DNA from: Elioraea rosea
Lineage (GTDB): Bacteria; Pseudomonadota; Alphaproteobacteria; Acetobacterales; Acetobacteraceae
Assembly: GCF_007644105.1 (NCBI RefSeq)
Contig: NZ_VFAC01000001.1
Location: 305,582-369,581 of the forward strand
Length of the DNA stretch: 64,000 bases
Direction: 5' to 3'
Position numbers and translations under genes: made by a program. Within the stretch, counting starts at the first letter, position 1; each line of letters opens with the position of its first letter. Below, one piece after another: positions 17,644 through 29,528 of the stretch. A model generated the notes under the pieces. That model worked only from the letters and a program-made list of their open reading frames with translations, was not told the DNA's origin and made no database searches.

Positions 17644-17673
17644 TTGGACATATCGCCCTTCCGCCCCTATATC
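17644..17673 (+). promoter_or_regulatory. Predicted sigma70-type promoter of moaA
   Basis: TTGGAC at 17644-17649 and TATATC at 17668-17673 are separated by 18 bases and lie about 40 bases before the moaA start. Both boxes are close to the housekeeping consensus and stand out in GC-rich sequence. Confidence 0.5.
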
Positions 17674-17714
17674 AGCCGTGCCAACCGAGAGTTCGGGACA
17701 GGGACCGTTCCGCC

Positions 17715-18707
17715 ATGATCGACCCGTTCGGCCGATCCATCTCCTACCTCCGCGTCTCAGTGACGGATCGGTGCGACCTGCGCTGCGTCTACTGCATGGC
17801 GGAGGACATGACCTTCCTGCCCAAGGCCGAGCTGCTCACGCTGGAGGAGCTCGACAGGCTGTGCGGCACGTTCGTCGGCCTCGGCGTGCGGAAGATCAGG
17901 CTGACGGGCGGCGAACCCCTCGTCCGCCGCGATGTCATGACGCTGTTCCGCAGCCTCGGCGCCCGGCTCGGCACCGCAGGGCTCGACGAGCTGACCTTGA
18001 CGACCAATGGAACCCAACTCGCCCGCTATGCCGAGGAGCTGCACGCGGCGGGCGTGCGCCGCGTCAATGTCAGCCTCGACACGCTTGATCCTGCGAAGTT
18101 CACGGCAGCGACCCGTTGGGGAAAGATCGACAAGACGCTCGACGGCATCTTCGCCGCCAAGGCGGCGGGGCTTGCGGTGAAGATCAACGCTGTCGCGCTC
18201 AAGGGCTTCAACGAGGACGAGTTCGACCGGATGGTCGCCTGGTGCGGCGAGCACGGCTTCGACCTCTGCCTGATCGAGACGATGCCGCTCGGCGAGATCG
18301 AGGCGGACAGGACCGACCAGTACCTGCCGCTGAGCCTGGTGCGCCGCCGCCTCGCCCAGACCTGGACGCTGACCGACACCGACTATGCCACCGGCGGCCC
18401 CGCCCGCTACGTGACGGTCGCCGAGACCGGACGGCGCATCGGCTTCATCACGCCGCTGACGCACAATTTCTGCGAGAGCTGCAATCGCGTGCGGCTCACC
18501 TGCACCGGCACGCTCTACATGTGCCTCGGCCAGGAGGACGCGGCCGACCTCCGCACGCCGCTGCGCCGCCCCGGCGCGACGGAGGAGGACGTCCGCGAGG
18601 CCATCGTCGCCGCCATCGGGCGGAAGCCGAAGGGGCATGACTTCGTCATCGAGCGGCGCGGCGCCGCTCCAGCCCTCTCGCGCCACATGAGTGTCACCGG
18701 CGGTTAA
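17715..18707 (+). CDS. moaA: GTP 3',8-cyclase (molybdenum cofactor biosynthesis protein A)
   Basis: A 330-residue radical SAM enzyme for the first step of molybdopterin synthesis, GTP to 3',8-cyclo-GTP. The N-terminal cluster motif is CDLRCVYC (C-x3-C-x2-C, about residues 17-24), followed by the SAM-binding LTGGEPLVR (about 74-82). The C-terminal second 4Fe-4S site is [13 protein letters not shown] (C-x2-C-x13-C pattern) near residue 255. The protein ends in Gly-Gly, the C-terminal tail that enters the active site in MoaA. Length is normal. It is preceded by its own predicted promoter and is divergent from the eCIS operon. Confidence 0.97.
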   Translation: MIDPFGRSISYLRVSVTDRCDLRCVYCMAEDMTFLPKAELLTLEELDRLCGTFVGLGVRKIRLTGGEPLVRRDVMTLFRSLGARLGTAGLDELTLTTNGTQLARYAEELHAAGVRRVNVSLDTLDPAKFTAATRWGKIDKTLDGIFAAKAAGLAVKINAVALKGFNEDEFDRMVAWCGEHGFDLCLIETMPLGEIEADRTDQYLPLSLVRRRLAQTWTLTDTDYATGGPARYVTVAETGRRIGFITPLTHNFCESCNRVRLTCTGTLYMCLGQEDAADLRTPLRRPGATEEDVREAIVAAIGRKPKGHDFVIERRGAAPALSRHMSVTGG

Positions 18708-18726
18708 AAACCCAGGCTTGCCTGGG
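18706..18726 (-). terminator. Intrinsic terminator on the minus strand, next to the moaA stop
   Basis: The hairpin CCCAGG-cttg-CCTGGG (18711-18726) is followed, reading on the minus strand, by five T (18710-18706). On the plus strand there is no T-tract, so it would stop leftward transcription running antisense into moaA. No minus-strand gene lies just to the right of it. Confidence 0.5.
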
Positions 18727-18754
18727 CTGACGGCAGCCCCGGGAAGGCGATAGA

Positions 18755-19204
18755 GTGCCCGCCATGCTCGATCTGCGAATCCCCGGCCTGCCTGACTGGG
18801 CCAATCTCGTCGTGCTCGTCCTCGGGCTGATGATCGCGCTCGCCTGGGTGCTGATGCCCTTCTCGGTGTTCGGCGTTAAGGGCCGCATCGAGGCGCTCGA
18901 GGCACGGCTCGAGGTGATCCACGAGGAGATTCGCCAGCTCAACATCCGCATCGTCCAGGGGGCCGCGCGCACGGGGCCGGATTTCGGCATGCCGGCCGAG
19001 GCGCCGACGATGCGAAGGCACGATGCGTCTGCCGCGCCCGAGCCGAGGATCGCGCCGCCCATCCCGCCACCACCCGTGATGCCCGAGCGCGTCGCGCGGC
19101 CCGCCACGCCACCGCCCGTGCGCTCCGAGCAGGCGCGGGCCGAGCCGATCCTGCCTCCACCGGGCCGCGCCGAGCCGAAGCTCTCCTGGCCGCCCCGCGG
19201 CTGA
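18755..19204 (+). CDS. Membrane-anchored protein with coiled coil and proline-rich tail, unknown
   Basis: A 149-residue protein. Residues about 16-40 form one membrane segment (ANLVVLVLGLMIALAWVLM), about 44-66 a short coiled coil (KGRIEALEARLEVIHEEIRQL), and the rest a Pro/Arg/Ala-rich disordered tail. This layout resembles small single-pass scaffold proteins. The start may be GTG 18755 or ATG 18764, three codons later. It is followed 11 bases on by the amidase gene and may be co-transcribed with it. No family recognised. Confidence 0.65.
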   Translation: MPAMLDLRIPGLPDWANLVVLVLGLMIALAWVLMPFSVFGVKGRIEALEARLEVIHEEIRQLNIRIVQGAARTGPDFGMPAEAPTMRRHDASAAPEPRIAPPIPPPPVMPERVARPATPPPVRSEQARAEPILPPPGRAEPKLSWPPRG

Positions 19205-19233
19205 CACGCCGCTTCATGAAGGGACTGATGCCG

Positions 19234-20079
19234 ATGCGCGTGACCGTGGTGCAGATGAACCCAGGCGCGGACAAGGCAGCCAATCTCGCCCAGGCCGAGA
19301 AGCTGACCGAGGCCGCCGTCGCGGCGGACCGGCCGGACCTGATCGCCCTGCCAGAGATCTGGACCTGCCTCGGCGGAGACCGGGAGACCAAGTTCGCCTC
19401 CGCCGAGCCCCTGCCCGCGCCCGGGTCGAACGAGACGCCGGGGCCGGCCTACGCCTTCCTGCAGAACCTCGCGCGTCGCCACCGCATCCACGTCCATGGC
19501 GGGTCGATCGGCGAGGCGGCGGGGGAGAAGCTCTTCAACACCACCGTGGCGTTCGACCCTGAGGGAACCGAGGTCGCCCGTTACCGCAAGATCCACCTCT
19601 TCGACATCGTCGCCCCCGACGGCACCGGCTATCGCGAGAGCGCGACCTACGGCCGCGGCGAGGACGTGGTTACCTACCAGGCGAACGGCGTCACCGTGGG
19701 CTGCGCGATCTGCTACGACGTGCGCTTCCCGGAACTGTTCCTCGCACTGAGGAAGGCGGGGGCGGAGCTGATTATGCTTCCCGCCGCCTTCACGCTGCAG
19801 ACGGGCAAGGACCACTGGGAGACGCTGATCCGCGCCCGCGCGATCGAGACGCAGTGCTGGTTCGCCGCGCCCGCCACCTGGGGCCAGCACATGGACAAGG
19901 GCGGCCCGCGCTTCACCTACGGCCACAGCCTGGTGGCAGACCCCTGGGGCCATGTGGTCGCGAAGGTGTCGGACGGCACGGGCTTCGCCACCGCCCGGCT
20001 CGACCATGCGCGGACAGAGCGCGTGCGCGCCGACATGCCCGTTCTTGAGCATCGCGTGCTCGACGACCGCGTCCTGTGA
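19234..20079 (+). CDS. Carbon-nitrogen hydrolase (nitrilase superfamily, Nit1-like amidase)
   Basis: A protein of about 281 residues with the nitrilase Glu-Lys-Cys triad: E in LIALPEIW, K in RYRKIHLFD and C in [11 protein letters not shown]. The FPELF context and KIHLFD are those of the Nit1/deaminated glutathione amidase branch, which hydrolyses deaminated glutathione to alpha-ketoglutarate and cysteinylglycine. ATG 19234 is chosen because it begins [11 protein letters not shown], the normal first strand, and has AAGGGA 9 bases upstream; ATG 19216 and 19228 are alternatives. The stop overlaps the nadK start as GTGA. Confidence 0.85.
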   Translation: MRVTVVQMNPGADKAANLAQAEKLTEAAVAADRPDLIALPEIWTCLGGDRETKFASAEPLPAPGSNETPGPAYAFLQNLARRHRIHVHGGSIGEAAGEKLFNTTVAFDPEGTEVARYRKIHLFDIVAPDGTGYRESATYGRGEDVVTYQANGVTVGCAICYDVRFPELFLALRKAGAELIMLPAAFTLQTGKDHWETLIRARAIETQCWFAAPATWGQHMDKGGPRFTYGHSLVADPWGHVVAKVSDGTGFATARLDHARTERVRADMPVLEHRVLDDRVL

Positions 20080-20834
20080 GCATCGCGTTCCTCGCGGCCG
20101 ACACGGCGGTCGCGCGCGAGGCGCGGGAGCGGCTGATCGCCCGCTACGGCGAGGCCGGGCTCGACAAGGCGAAAACCATCGTCGCGCTCGGCGGCGACGG
20201 GTTCATGCTCGAGACACAGCACCGCCTTCTCGGCAGCAACAGGCCCGTCTACGGCATGAACTGCGGCTCCGTCGGCTTCCTGATGAACGAGTACCGCGAG
20301 GAGGGGCTTGCCGAGCGCATCGCGGCCTCCATCCCGTCGGTGCTGCACCCGCTGCGCATGCAGGCAACCACGGTGATCGGCGGCGAGGCCGAGGCGCTCG
20401 CGATTAACGAGGTGTCGCTCCTGCGGGAACAGCGCCAGGCGGCCAAGATCCGCATCAGCGTCGACGGCACGGTTCGGCTGCCGGAGCTGATCTGCGACGG
20501 CGTGCTCGTCTCGACCCCTGCGGGGTCGACCGCCTACAACCTCTCGGCGCACGGGCCCATCGTGCCGCTTTCGGCGAACCTTCTTCCGCTGACGCCGATC
20601 AGCGCCTTCCGGCCGCGGCGCTGGCGCGGCGCGCTTCTGCCGGGGCAGTCGGACGTCCTGTTCGAGGTACTCGAGCCGGAGAAGCGCCCGGTGGCTGCGG
20701 TGGCGGACTACACCGAGGTGCGCGACGTTCTGACGGTACGCGTGCGCGAGGACAGGACCGTTTCGCTGACGCTCCTGTTCGATGCCGACCACTCGCTTTC
20801 CGAGCGGATCATCGCCGAGCAATTCACCGCCTGA
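20076..20834 (+). CDS. nadK: NAD kinase
   Basis: A 252-residue ATP-NAD kinase that makes NADP. The GGDGFML motif (about residues 37-43) is the family's catalytic Gly-Gly-Asp-Gly loop. NEVSLLRE and the glycine-rich [16 protein letters not shown] are the second and third conserved blocks. The GTG start lies in a 4-base overlap with the amidase stop, so the two are translationally coupled. It is the short bacterial form without an N-terminal extension. It converges with aroKB, with 4 bases between the stops. Confidence 0.95.
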   Translation: MSIAFLAADTAVAREARERLIARYGEAGLDKAKTIVALGGDGFMLETQHRLLGSNRPVYGMNCGSVGFLMNEYREEGLAERIAASIPSVLHPLRMQATTVIGGEAEALAINEVSLLREQRQAAKIRISVDGTVRLPELICDGVLVSTPAGSTAYNLSAHGPIVPLSANLLPLTPISAFRPRRWRGALLPGQSDVLFEVLEPEKRPVAAVADYTEVRDVLTVRVREDRTVSLTLLFDADHSLSERIIAEQFTA

Positions 20835-20838
20835 CCGA

Positions 20839-22563
20839 TCACGCCTCGCAGCCCTCCTCGGCGAGCAACTCCGCCACCTCCTCCTCCGCGACGTCGCGGC
20901 TGACGAAGGCCGCGCCGATGCCGCGGGCGAGGATGAAGGTGAGCCTGCCGCCCTCTGCCTTCTTGTCCTTCCGCATGTGCCCAACCAGCCGCGCGGCGGA
21001 GAAGCGGCGGTTCAGCATCGTGAGGTCGGCCGGCAGGCCGGAAGCGGCAATGTGGGCGCGCACCCGCGCGGCGTCCTCCGGCACGCAGAGGCCGAGCCGC
21101 GCAGACAGCGCGAAGGCAAGCCCGAGCCCGACGGCAACCGCCTCGCCGTGCAGGAGCCGTGCACCGTCGTAGCCAACCTCGGCTTCGAGGGCGTGGCCGA
21201 AGGTGTGGCCGAGGTTGAGCAAAGCACGGCCACCATCACTGTTCGTCTCGCGCTCGTCGGCCGCGACCACGCGCGCCTTGGCCGCGCAGCAGCTGCGGAC
21301 CGCTTCCGCCACGGCATCGCTGTCGCCGGCAAGCAGCTCCGCGCCATGCGCCTCGCACCAGGCGAAGAAGGCCGGGTCGTCGATCAGCCCGTACTTGACG
21401 ATCTCGGCGTATCCGGCGCGGCGTTCGCGAACCGGGAGCGTCGAGAGAACGGCGGTGTCGCACAGCACGAGGTTCGGCTGGTGGAAGGCACCGACGAGGT
21501 TCTTGCCCGCCGGCAGGTTCACGCCCGTCTTGCCGCCGACGGAACTGTCGACCTGGGCGAGCAGCGTGGTCGGCACCTGGACAAGGGGCAGGCCGCGCAG
21601 CGCGACGGCAGCAGCGAAGCCCGCGAGATCGCCCACCACGCCGCCGCCGAACGCGATCACGCCGGTGCGCCGGTCGATCCCCGCCTCCGTCATCCGCTCG
21701 AGCAGGCCGGTGAGCACCGCCATGCTCTTGGACTGCTCTCCGGGCGGAACGGTGAGCACGGTGTGGGCGACGCCGGTCTCCTCGAGCGCGCCGATCAGCG
21801 TCCTCCCATGCAGCCGCGCGACGGTCTCATCGGCGATGACGACGACGCGGCGTCGGGGCAGGACCGCGACGGCCTCCGCCCCTGCCCGTGCGATGAGCCC
21901 GGGGCCGATAAGGATGTCGTAGGCGCGCTCGGACAGGGCGACATGCACCGACCGGGGCGGCGCATGGGCAGCGATCGCCGCGGCGACGCGCGCGGTCGTT
22001 CCCTCGGCGGGTTCGTCTGTGCAGTCCACCACGATGTCGGCCTCCGCGTAGACGGGGTTTCGGCGCTCGGCCAAGCCGCTGAGCACATAGGCCGGATCCC
22101 TGCCTGTCAGGAGCGGCCGGTCAGCCCGCCCGGAGACGCGGCGGACAAGGACATGGATCGGCACGCGAAGCCACACCGACAGCGCCCTGGCGCGGACGAG
22201 AGCGCGCGTCTCGTTGTCCATGAAGGCGCCGCCGCCGGTCGCGAGAACGATCGGCTCGCCGGAGAGAAGCCGCGAGATCACGCGTCGCTCGACGTCGCGG
22301 AAGGCCCGCTCGCCATACCGGGCGAAGATATCGGCCACCGTCATGCCGGCTGCGGCCTCGATCTCATGGTCGGCGTCGACGAAGGGAAGTCGAAGCCGGG
22401 CGGCAAGGCGCCGGCCGATCGCCGTCTTGCCAGCCCCCATCAGCCCTACGAGGACGACGGGCTTGCCTGGCGCTGCCGCGTCGCGCTGCCGCGCCGCTTC
22501 GTCCTGCGGCCTGGGATGGGTAGAATCGCCGTGCGGCGAGTCGGGGACCGTGGCATCTGTCAT
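20839..22563 (-). CDS. aroKB: Bifunctional shikimate kinase / 3-dehydroquinate synthase fusion
   Basis: A protein of about 574 residues joining two shikimate-pathway enzymes. Residues about 35-200 are shikimate kinase: P-loop LMGAGKTAIG, the DADHEIE shikimate-binding motif and ATGGGAF. Residues about 215-570 are AroB: PPGEQSKS, the NAD-binding GGGVVGDLAGF, SVGGKTGVN and the metal ligands in LNLGHTFGHALE. Fusion places steps 2 and 5 of the pathway on one chain. ATG 22563 is preferred; the frame extends to 22653 but the extra residues are basic, low-complexity and not kinase-like. Confidence 0.92.
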   Translation of the reverse strand: MTDATVPDSPHGDSTHPRPQDEAARQRDAAAPGKPVVLVGLMGAGKTAIGRRLAARLRLPFVDADHEIEAAAGMTVADIFARYGERAFRDVERRVISRLLSGEPIVLATGGGAFMDNETRALVRARALSVWLRVPIHVLVRRVSGRADRPLLTGRDPAYVLSGLAERRNPVYAEADIVVDCTDEPAEGTTARVAAAIAAHAPPRSVHVALSERAYDILIGPGLIARAGAEAVAVLPRRRVVVIADETVARLHGRTLIGALEETGVAHTVLTVPPGEQSKSMAVLTGLLERMTEAGIDRRTGVIAFGGGVVGDLAGFAAAVALRGLPLVQVPTTLLAQVDSSVGGKTGVNLPAGKNLVGAFHQPNLVLCDTAVLSTLPVRERRAGYAEIVKYGLIDDPAFFAWCEAHGAELLAGDSDAVAEAVRSCCAAKARVVAADERETNSDGGRALLNLGHTFGHALEAEVGYDGARLLHGEAVAVGLGLAFALSARLGLCVPEDAARVRAHIAASGLPADLTMLNRRFSAARLVGHMRKDKKAEGGRLTFILARGIGAAFVSRDVAEEEVAELLAEEGCEA

Positions 22564-22709
22564 CGGTGCCTGCTTGTTAGCATGCCTATGACGCTTGGCC
22601 ACGCCGCGAACCGCTCTGCCGGCTCCCTCGCGGAACCGGAACCGCATGGCCACAAGGCCGGGGCCAGGACCGCAAGCCGGACTTCCGGCCAGAACCTCTT
22701 GGAAGGACG

Positions 22710-22853
22710 ATGGGCCGCTTCGTATTCCTCCTCCTCGCCGTTCTCCTTCTGCTCGCGGCCGCCGGCGCGGTCATGATCGGCCTGTTCCCGCCGGAGCCAC
22801 GCCAGGCCGAGATCGAGCGCGTCCTGCCGGCTGAGCGGTTCGGAACGCGCTGA
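22710..22853 (+). CDS. Small single-pass membrane protein (47 aa)
   Basis: ATG 22710 follows a GGAAGGA ribosome-binding site. The protein opens with MGRFVFLLLAVLLLLAA and is one membrane helix (about residues 4-27) with a short hydrophilic tail ending ERVLPAERFGTR. It stops 10 bases before xerD. A clear ribosome-binding site and a coherent helix support it. Function unknown. Confidence 0.7.
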   Translation: MGRFVFLLLAVLLLLAAAGAVMIGLFPPEPRQAEIERVLPAERFGTR

Positions 22854-22863
22854 AGCCTAAGGG

Positions 22864-23808
22864 ATGGACCGGCACGCCGAGGCTTTCCTCGAGATGCTCG
22901 CGGCAGAGCGCGGCGCGTCGCGTAACACGCTTGCCGCCTATTCGGCCGACCTTGCCGATTGCGGCGCCTTCCTCTCCGCGCGCGGCATCGCGCTTTCCTC
23001 GGCCGACGCGCCCGCGCTCAGGGCCTATCTCGAAAGCCTTGCCGATGCCGGGCTCTCGGCGCGCACGGCAGCGCGGCGACTCTCCGCGCTCAGGCAGTTA
23101 CACCTGTTCCTGTATCGCGAGCGGATCCGCCCCGACGACCCGACGGCGGAACTCGACCGGCCGAAGCTCGGCCGCCGCCTGCCGCGCGTTCTCGCCCAGG
23201 CCGAGGTTGCGGCGCTGATCGATGCAGCGGCGGCAGCGCCGGCGCCCGCAGGCCTGCGCGATGCCGCCCTCGTCGAGCTTCTCTACGGCAGCGGATTGCG
23301 AGCGAGCGAGGTGATCGCCCTGCCCCGCGCTGCGTTCCGCCAAGGCGCAGAGGCGCTGCTCGTGCGCGGCAAGGGAGGGAAGGAGCGGCTCGTGCCGCTC
23401 GGCCCCCGGGCGCGGGCAGCCATCGCTGCGATGCTCGAGGCCGAGACGGCAGAGGAGAAGGCCCGCCGCGGCCAGGCCCCGCCCCGGTGGCTGTTTCCTG
23501 CACGCGGCGCGTCCGGCCACCTGACGCGCCAGACGCTGGGCCTGATCGTCAAGCGTGCGGCCGCTGCGGCCGGGATCGACCCGGCCCGCGTCAGCCCGCA
23601 TGTGTTGCGCCACGCCTTCGCCACGCACCTGCTTGAAGGCGGGGCGGACCTGCGCAGCCTCCAGGCCATGCTCGGCCACGCCGATGTCGCGACGACCGAG
23701 ATCTACACCCATGTGAGCGCCGCGCGGCTTGCCGCGACGGTCGCCGCACATCACCCGCTTGCGCGCGAGAGCCATGCCAAGCCGCCCCGCTCGCGCCCCC
23801 GCGGCTAG
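22864..23808 (+). CDS. xerD: Tyrosine recombinase XerD-like
   Basis: A 314-residue site-specific recombinase. The N-terminal SAM-like core-binding domain (LAAERGASRNTLAAYSADL) is followed by a catalytic domain with Arg in GSGLRASEVIAL, Lys in GKGGKERLVPLG, H-x-x-R in SPHVLRHAFATHL, LGHADV and the Tyr nucleophile in TTEIYTHV. This is the standard XerC/XerD layout for chromosome dimer resolution at dif; placement between aroKB and accA argues for the housekeeping enzyme rather than a mobile-element integrase. XerD over XerC is a judgement from overall similarity. Confidence 0.9.
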   Translation: MDRHAEAFLEMLAAERGASRNTLAAYSADLADCGAFLSARGIALSSADAPALRAYLESLADAGLSARTAARRLSALRQLHLFLYRERIRPDDPTAELDRPKLGRRLPRVLAQAEVAALIDAAAAAPAPAGLRDAALVELLYGSGLRASEVIALPRAAFRQGAEALLVRGKGGKERLVPLGPRARAAIAAMLEAETAEEKARRGQAPPRWLFPARGASGHLTRQTLGLIVKRAAAAAGIDPARVSPHVLRHAFATHLLEGGADLRSLQAMLGHADVATTEIYTHVSAARLAATVAAHHPLARESHAKPPRSRPRG

Positions 23809-23827
23809 TGTGCTATCGCGCCCGGCC

Positions 23828-24787
23828 ATGCGCCATTTCCTGGACTTCGAGAAACCCATCGCCGAGATCGAGGGCAAGATCGAGGAGCTCCGCCACCTCC
23901 CCGAAAGCCCCGACATGAACATCTCCGAGGAGGTCGAGCGCCTCTCGGAGAAGGTCGACAAGCTCATTCGCTCGACTTATGCCAAGCTCACGCCCTGGCA
24001 GAAGACGCAGGTGGCACGCCACCCGGGCCGGCCGCACGCGGCCGATGTCGTCGCGGGGCTGATCACAGAGTTCGTGCCGCTCGCAGGAGACCGGGCCTTC
24101 GCCGATGACCGCGCGATCATCGCCGGGCTCGGCCGGTTCGAGGGTTCGGCCGTCGCCGTGCTCGGCACCGAGAAGGGGGCGGAGACCGAGGACCGCGTCG
24201 CGCACAATTTCGGCATGGCCCGGCCGGAGGGTTACCGCAAGGCGCGGCGCGTGATCGAGCTTGCCGGGCGGTTCGGGCTGCCCGTGCTGACCTTCGTCGA
24301 CACGCCAGGCGCCTATCCCGGCATCGATGCCGAGGCGCGTGGCCAGGCCGAAGCCATCGCGCGGGCCATCGAGGCCTGCCTCGCAGCCCCCGTGCCCGTC
24401 GTCTCCACCATCATCGGCGAGGGCGGCTCAGGCGGCGCGATCGCGCTTGCCGCGGCAGATCATGTGCTGATGTTCGAACACGCGATCTACAGCGTGATCA
24501 GCCCGGAGGGCTGCGCCTCGATCCTGTGGCGCGACGCAGCGCTTGCCGAGACCGCGGCCGAGGCGCTGAAGCTGACGGCGGAGGACCTGAAGAAGCTCGG
24601 CCTGATCGACACGATCGTGCCCGAGCCGCTTGGCGGCGCGCATCGCGACCCCACGGCGGCGATCGCCGCGCTCGGCAAGGCGGTATCGACCGCCCTCGCG
24701 CCGCTTTCGGGCGAGCCGGGCGCCAGGCTTGTCGCACGGCGTCGCGAGAAGTTCCTCGCCATGGGGCGCGCCGCCCCCGCCGCCTGA
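23828..24787 (+). CDS. accA: Acetyl-CoA carboxylase carboxyltransferase subunit alpha
   Basis: A 319-residue protein starting MRHFLDFEKPIAEIEGKIEEL, the normal AccA N-terminus. With AccD it transfers the carboxyl group from biotin to acetyl-CoA in fatty-acid synthesis. Conserved blocks include LTPWQKTQVARHP, the TFVDTPGAYPGIDAE loop and IIGEGGSGGAIAL with its paired glycines forming an oxyanion hole. I choose ATG 23828, 19 bases after xerD, over an upstream in-frame ATG at 23729 lying inside xerD. Confidence 0.97.
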   Translation: MRHFLDFEKPIAEIEGKIEELRHLPESPDMNISEEVERLSEKVDKLIRSTYAKLTPWQKTQVARHPGRPHAADVVAGLITEFVPLAGDRAFADDRAIIAGLGRFEGSAVAVLGTEKGAETEDRVAHNFGMARPEGYRKARRVIELAGRFGLPVLTFVDTPGAYPGIDAEARGQAEAIARAIEACLAAPVPVVSTIIGEGGSGGAIALAAADHVLMFEHAIYSVISPEGCASILWRDAALAETAAEALKLTAEDLKKLGLIDTIVPEPLGGAHRDPTAAIAALGKAVSTALAPLSGEPGARLVARRREKFLAMGRAAPAA

Positions 24788-24805
24788 GCGGCGAGGCCCT
24801 CGCCC

Positions 24806-25309
24806 ATGCGACTCGTCTCCGCCTCGCTCGCGCTGATCGGTCTCGCCGCTTCCGCCCTGCTGTGGTGGCTGCTTGGCGGTGTGATTGTCGAGCCGAGGGG
24901 CGCCTCCTCGATGGCGGTGCGTCTCGGCTTCGGGCTCGCGGCCCTCCTGCCGGCGGTGCTCCTGCTTGCGGCGATGCTACTGGCGCAGATGCTGCTGCGC
25001 TTCGCCTCCGGCACGTTCGACCCGCTCGCGGGACGCGAGTCCCGGTTCCTTCTCGTCAATCAGCGCGTCATCACCAACACGATCGAACAGCTCGCCGTGT
25101 TCGCGCCGTCGCTTCTCGCCTGGGCGGCTGGGGCGGAGGCGCGGGCGATGCCGTGGATCATCGCGCTCGGCATCGTGTTCGGCGCCGCACGGCTCGCGTT
25201 CTGGATCGGCTACCTGATCGACCCGGTGGCGCGCGCCCTCGGCATGGCGCCGACCGCCGTCGCCTCACTCCTCGCGCTCGGCGCGGCCATCCACGCCTGG
25301 CTTACCTGA
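24806..25309 (+). CDS. MAPEG-like four-helix membrane protein
   Basis: A 167-residue integral membrane protein with about four membrane helices (residues about 5-25, 38-63, 98-112 and 118-140). The segment LLVNQRVITNTIEQLAVFAPSLLAWA fits the 'N-T-x-E-Q' pattern of MAPEG-family proteins, which include microsomal glutathione S-transferase-like enzymes. It lies 18 bases after accA. Substrate unknown. Its last 8 bases overlap the convergent gene at 25302. Confidence 0.7.
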   Translation: MRLVSASLALIGLAASALLWWLLGGVIVEPRGASSMAVRLGFGLAALLPAVLLLAAMLLAQMLLRFASGTFDPLAGRESRFLLVNQRVITNTIEQLAVFAPSLLAWAAGAEARAMPWIIALGIVFGAARLAFWIGYLIDPVARALGMAPTAVASLLALGAAIHAWLT

Positions 25310-25967
25310 TACCCTCGTCGACCAGGCCCGGGCAGAACATGGAGAGCGCGCGCACATGCGCGCCCTGCCCGCCCGTTCCCGCCGCGTAGGACGCAACGGC
25401 GACGGAGAAGGCGACGGCTGCGCGGTCACGGCAGGACCCGGCGACCGCGTTCTCCGGCGCACGGCCGGCCGGGACCATCACCCGCGTCACGCGCGGATCC
25501 GAAACAGGCCCCACGGCAACGGCGCCGGACGGCACGATGCCGGTGACTGGCCCGCACTGGACGGAAAGAGACGCGACCGCGGAGCCGCGCGGCAAGGGCA
25601 CCACGCTGGCGCGGTAGCCCGCGACGGCCGCGCCTGCGGGGCAGAGATGGGTCGCCTCCCTCCCCGTCCTGTCGCCGGCCGCGGCCGACCAGACGACGCT
25701 TGCCACCCGCCAGCGGCACTGTCCGCCGTCGCACGCGATCGGCGCGCAGCCGAGTTCGAGGAAGTTCAGAAGCGGACCCTCCGCGAGTCTGACCCCGACG
25801 ATGGCCTGGCCGTCCGGGCAGCGCAGGGCGCCGACGAAGGCGTAGCGCGCGGTGCCGCCGCCCGCCTGCACCGTCTCCATCTCGCCCGGGCGCGGGGCGC
25901 TGACGATCTCCTCGGCGGCCGCTGGAATCGCGAGAAGGCCAATCAGAACGAGGGCGCACCGGTGCAT
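25302..25967 (-). CDS. Secreted Cys-containing protein, unknown
   Basis: A protein of about 221 residues with a signal peptide (MHRCALVLIGLLAIPAAAEE, cleavage near AAA-EE). The mature part has several cysteine-containing repeats of similar form (LRCPDGQAIVGVRL, THLCPAGAAVAGYRA, CRDRAAVAF), suggesting a small repeat fold with disulfides in the periplasm. An alternative start at 25979 would add four residues. No family recognised. Confidence 0.6.
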   Translation of the reverse strand: MHRCALVLIGLLAIPAAAEEIVSAPRPGEMETVQAGGGTARYAFVGALRCPDGQAIVGVRLAEGPLLNFLELGCAPIACDGGQCRWRVASVVWSAAAGDRTGREATHLCPAGAAVAGYRASVVPLPRGSAVASLSVQCGPVTGIVPSGAVAVGPVSDPRVTRVMVPAGRAPENAVAGSCRDRAAVAFSVAVASYAAGTGGQGAHVRALSMFCPGLVDEGIR

Positions 25968-25989
25968 GGGCGCAACCATAGCCGAGCCG

Positions 25990-26465
25990 TCAGGCCGCGC
26001 GCACCATGTACACCGCCTCGCCATAGCCCGTCGTCGTCGCGGGAGCTGGCCGGAACCCTTGCCGTGCCCAGAGCGCCTCCGTGCCGTGCACCGACACGAG
26101 CGTGATGACAGGCAGCGCCGCCTCCCGCGCGACTTCGGTCAGCCGCGCGACCGCCGCGCCGACGAGACCCTTCCCGCGCGCGCGCTGCGCGATGGCGATG
26201 TCGTGGAGATGAAGGCAGTCGGGGCTATCGGGCAGCATGCCGAGACGCTCGCCGAGCTTCGGCGGCCCACCGATCCGCCAGGGATGCGAAACCACGTAGG
26301 CGGCGAGCCCCGCGTCGTCAGACACGACCAGGCAACCGGCGGGAAACAGGGCCAGCCGCTCGGCGAACAGCGCCTCGCCTTCCGGCGGCAAGGGTGCGTG
26401 GGAGATCGTCTCGAGCGCCGCGACAGCGGGAAGGTCACCCGCCGCCATCGCCCGCCAGGCGAGGC

Positions 26466-26469
<4 letters not shown>
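25990..26469 (-). CDS. GNAT family N-acetyltransferase
   Basis: A 159-residue GNAT protein. It starts [20 protein letters not shown], the usual first strand and helix; the acetyl-CoA loop is in [20 protein letters not shown] (R/Q-x-x-G-x-G/A form QRARGKG), and the last strand is LYMVR-like (AVYMVRAA). The GTG start at 26469 lies in a GTGA overlap with the secA stop, so it is translationally coupled to secA. Target unknown. Confidence 0.8.
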
Positions 26470-29198
<2,729 letters not shown>

Positions 29199-29528
29199 CG
29201 GCGGTCGGGTCCTGCGGCGGTCCTGTCAGCGCACGCCCGGGCACTCGCCGGAACGTGCAGGGGCTCTCGATGGGCGCCCCGGAGGCCGCGCTGAGGCGGA
29301 CGGGCGCCCATGGGCTCGGCCACATATGGGCCCGAGGGCGCACGGGCGTCAATCACAGGGGCGGCATCCCACAGGGGCGGCATCCCTCGCCGGTACTCTG
29401 CTGGCGGCTGCCTCCCCGTCTGGTCGCTTGCTTGGCGCCTGGGGCGGTTGCTTGTCGCTCGGGGCGGGTTCGGCCATCATCCGCGCCCCGGGACGCACCC
29501 CCGCGACCGGCCGCGTGAAGGATCCACG
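29199..29528. other. Intergenic region between secA and the parvulin gene
   Basis: A 330-base divergent region that must hold the promoters of secA (minus strand) and of the parvulin-argJ run (plus strand). I see no pair of -35/-10 boxes that stands out. It contains the 16-base tandem repeat listed separately. No open frame with coding character was found. Confidence 0.4.
29354..29385 (+). repeat. Two tandem copies of a 16-base unit
   Basis: The unit CACAGGGGCGGCATCC occurs twice in a row without mismatch (29354-29369 and 29370-29385). It lies in the secA/parvulin intergenic region about 145 bases before the parvulin start. It could be a slippage product or a tandem binding site. Confidence 0.6.

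Noticed and set aside
22864..23808. xerD as an integrase of a mobile element
   Set aside because: It is embedded in housekeeping genes, has standard XerD features, and no attachment-site repeats or cargo are visible.
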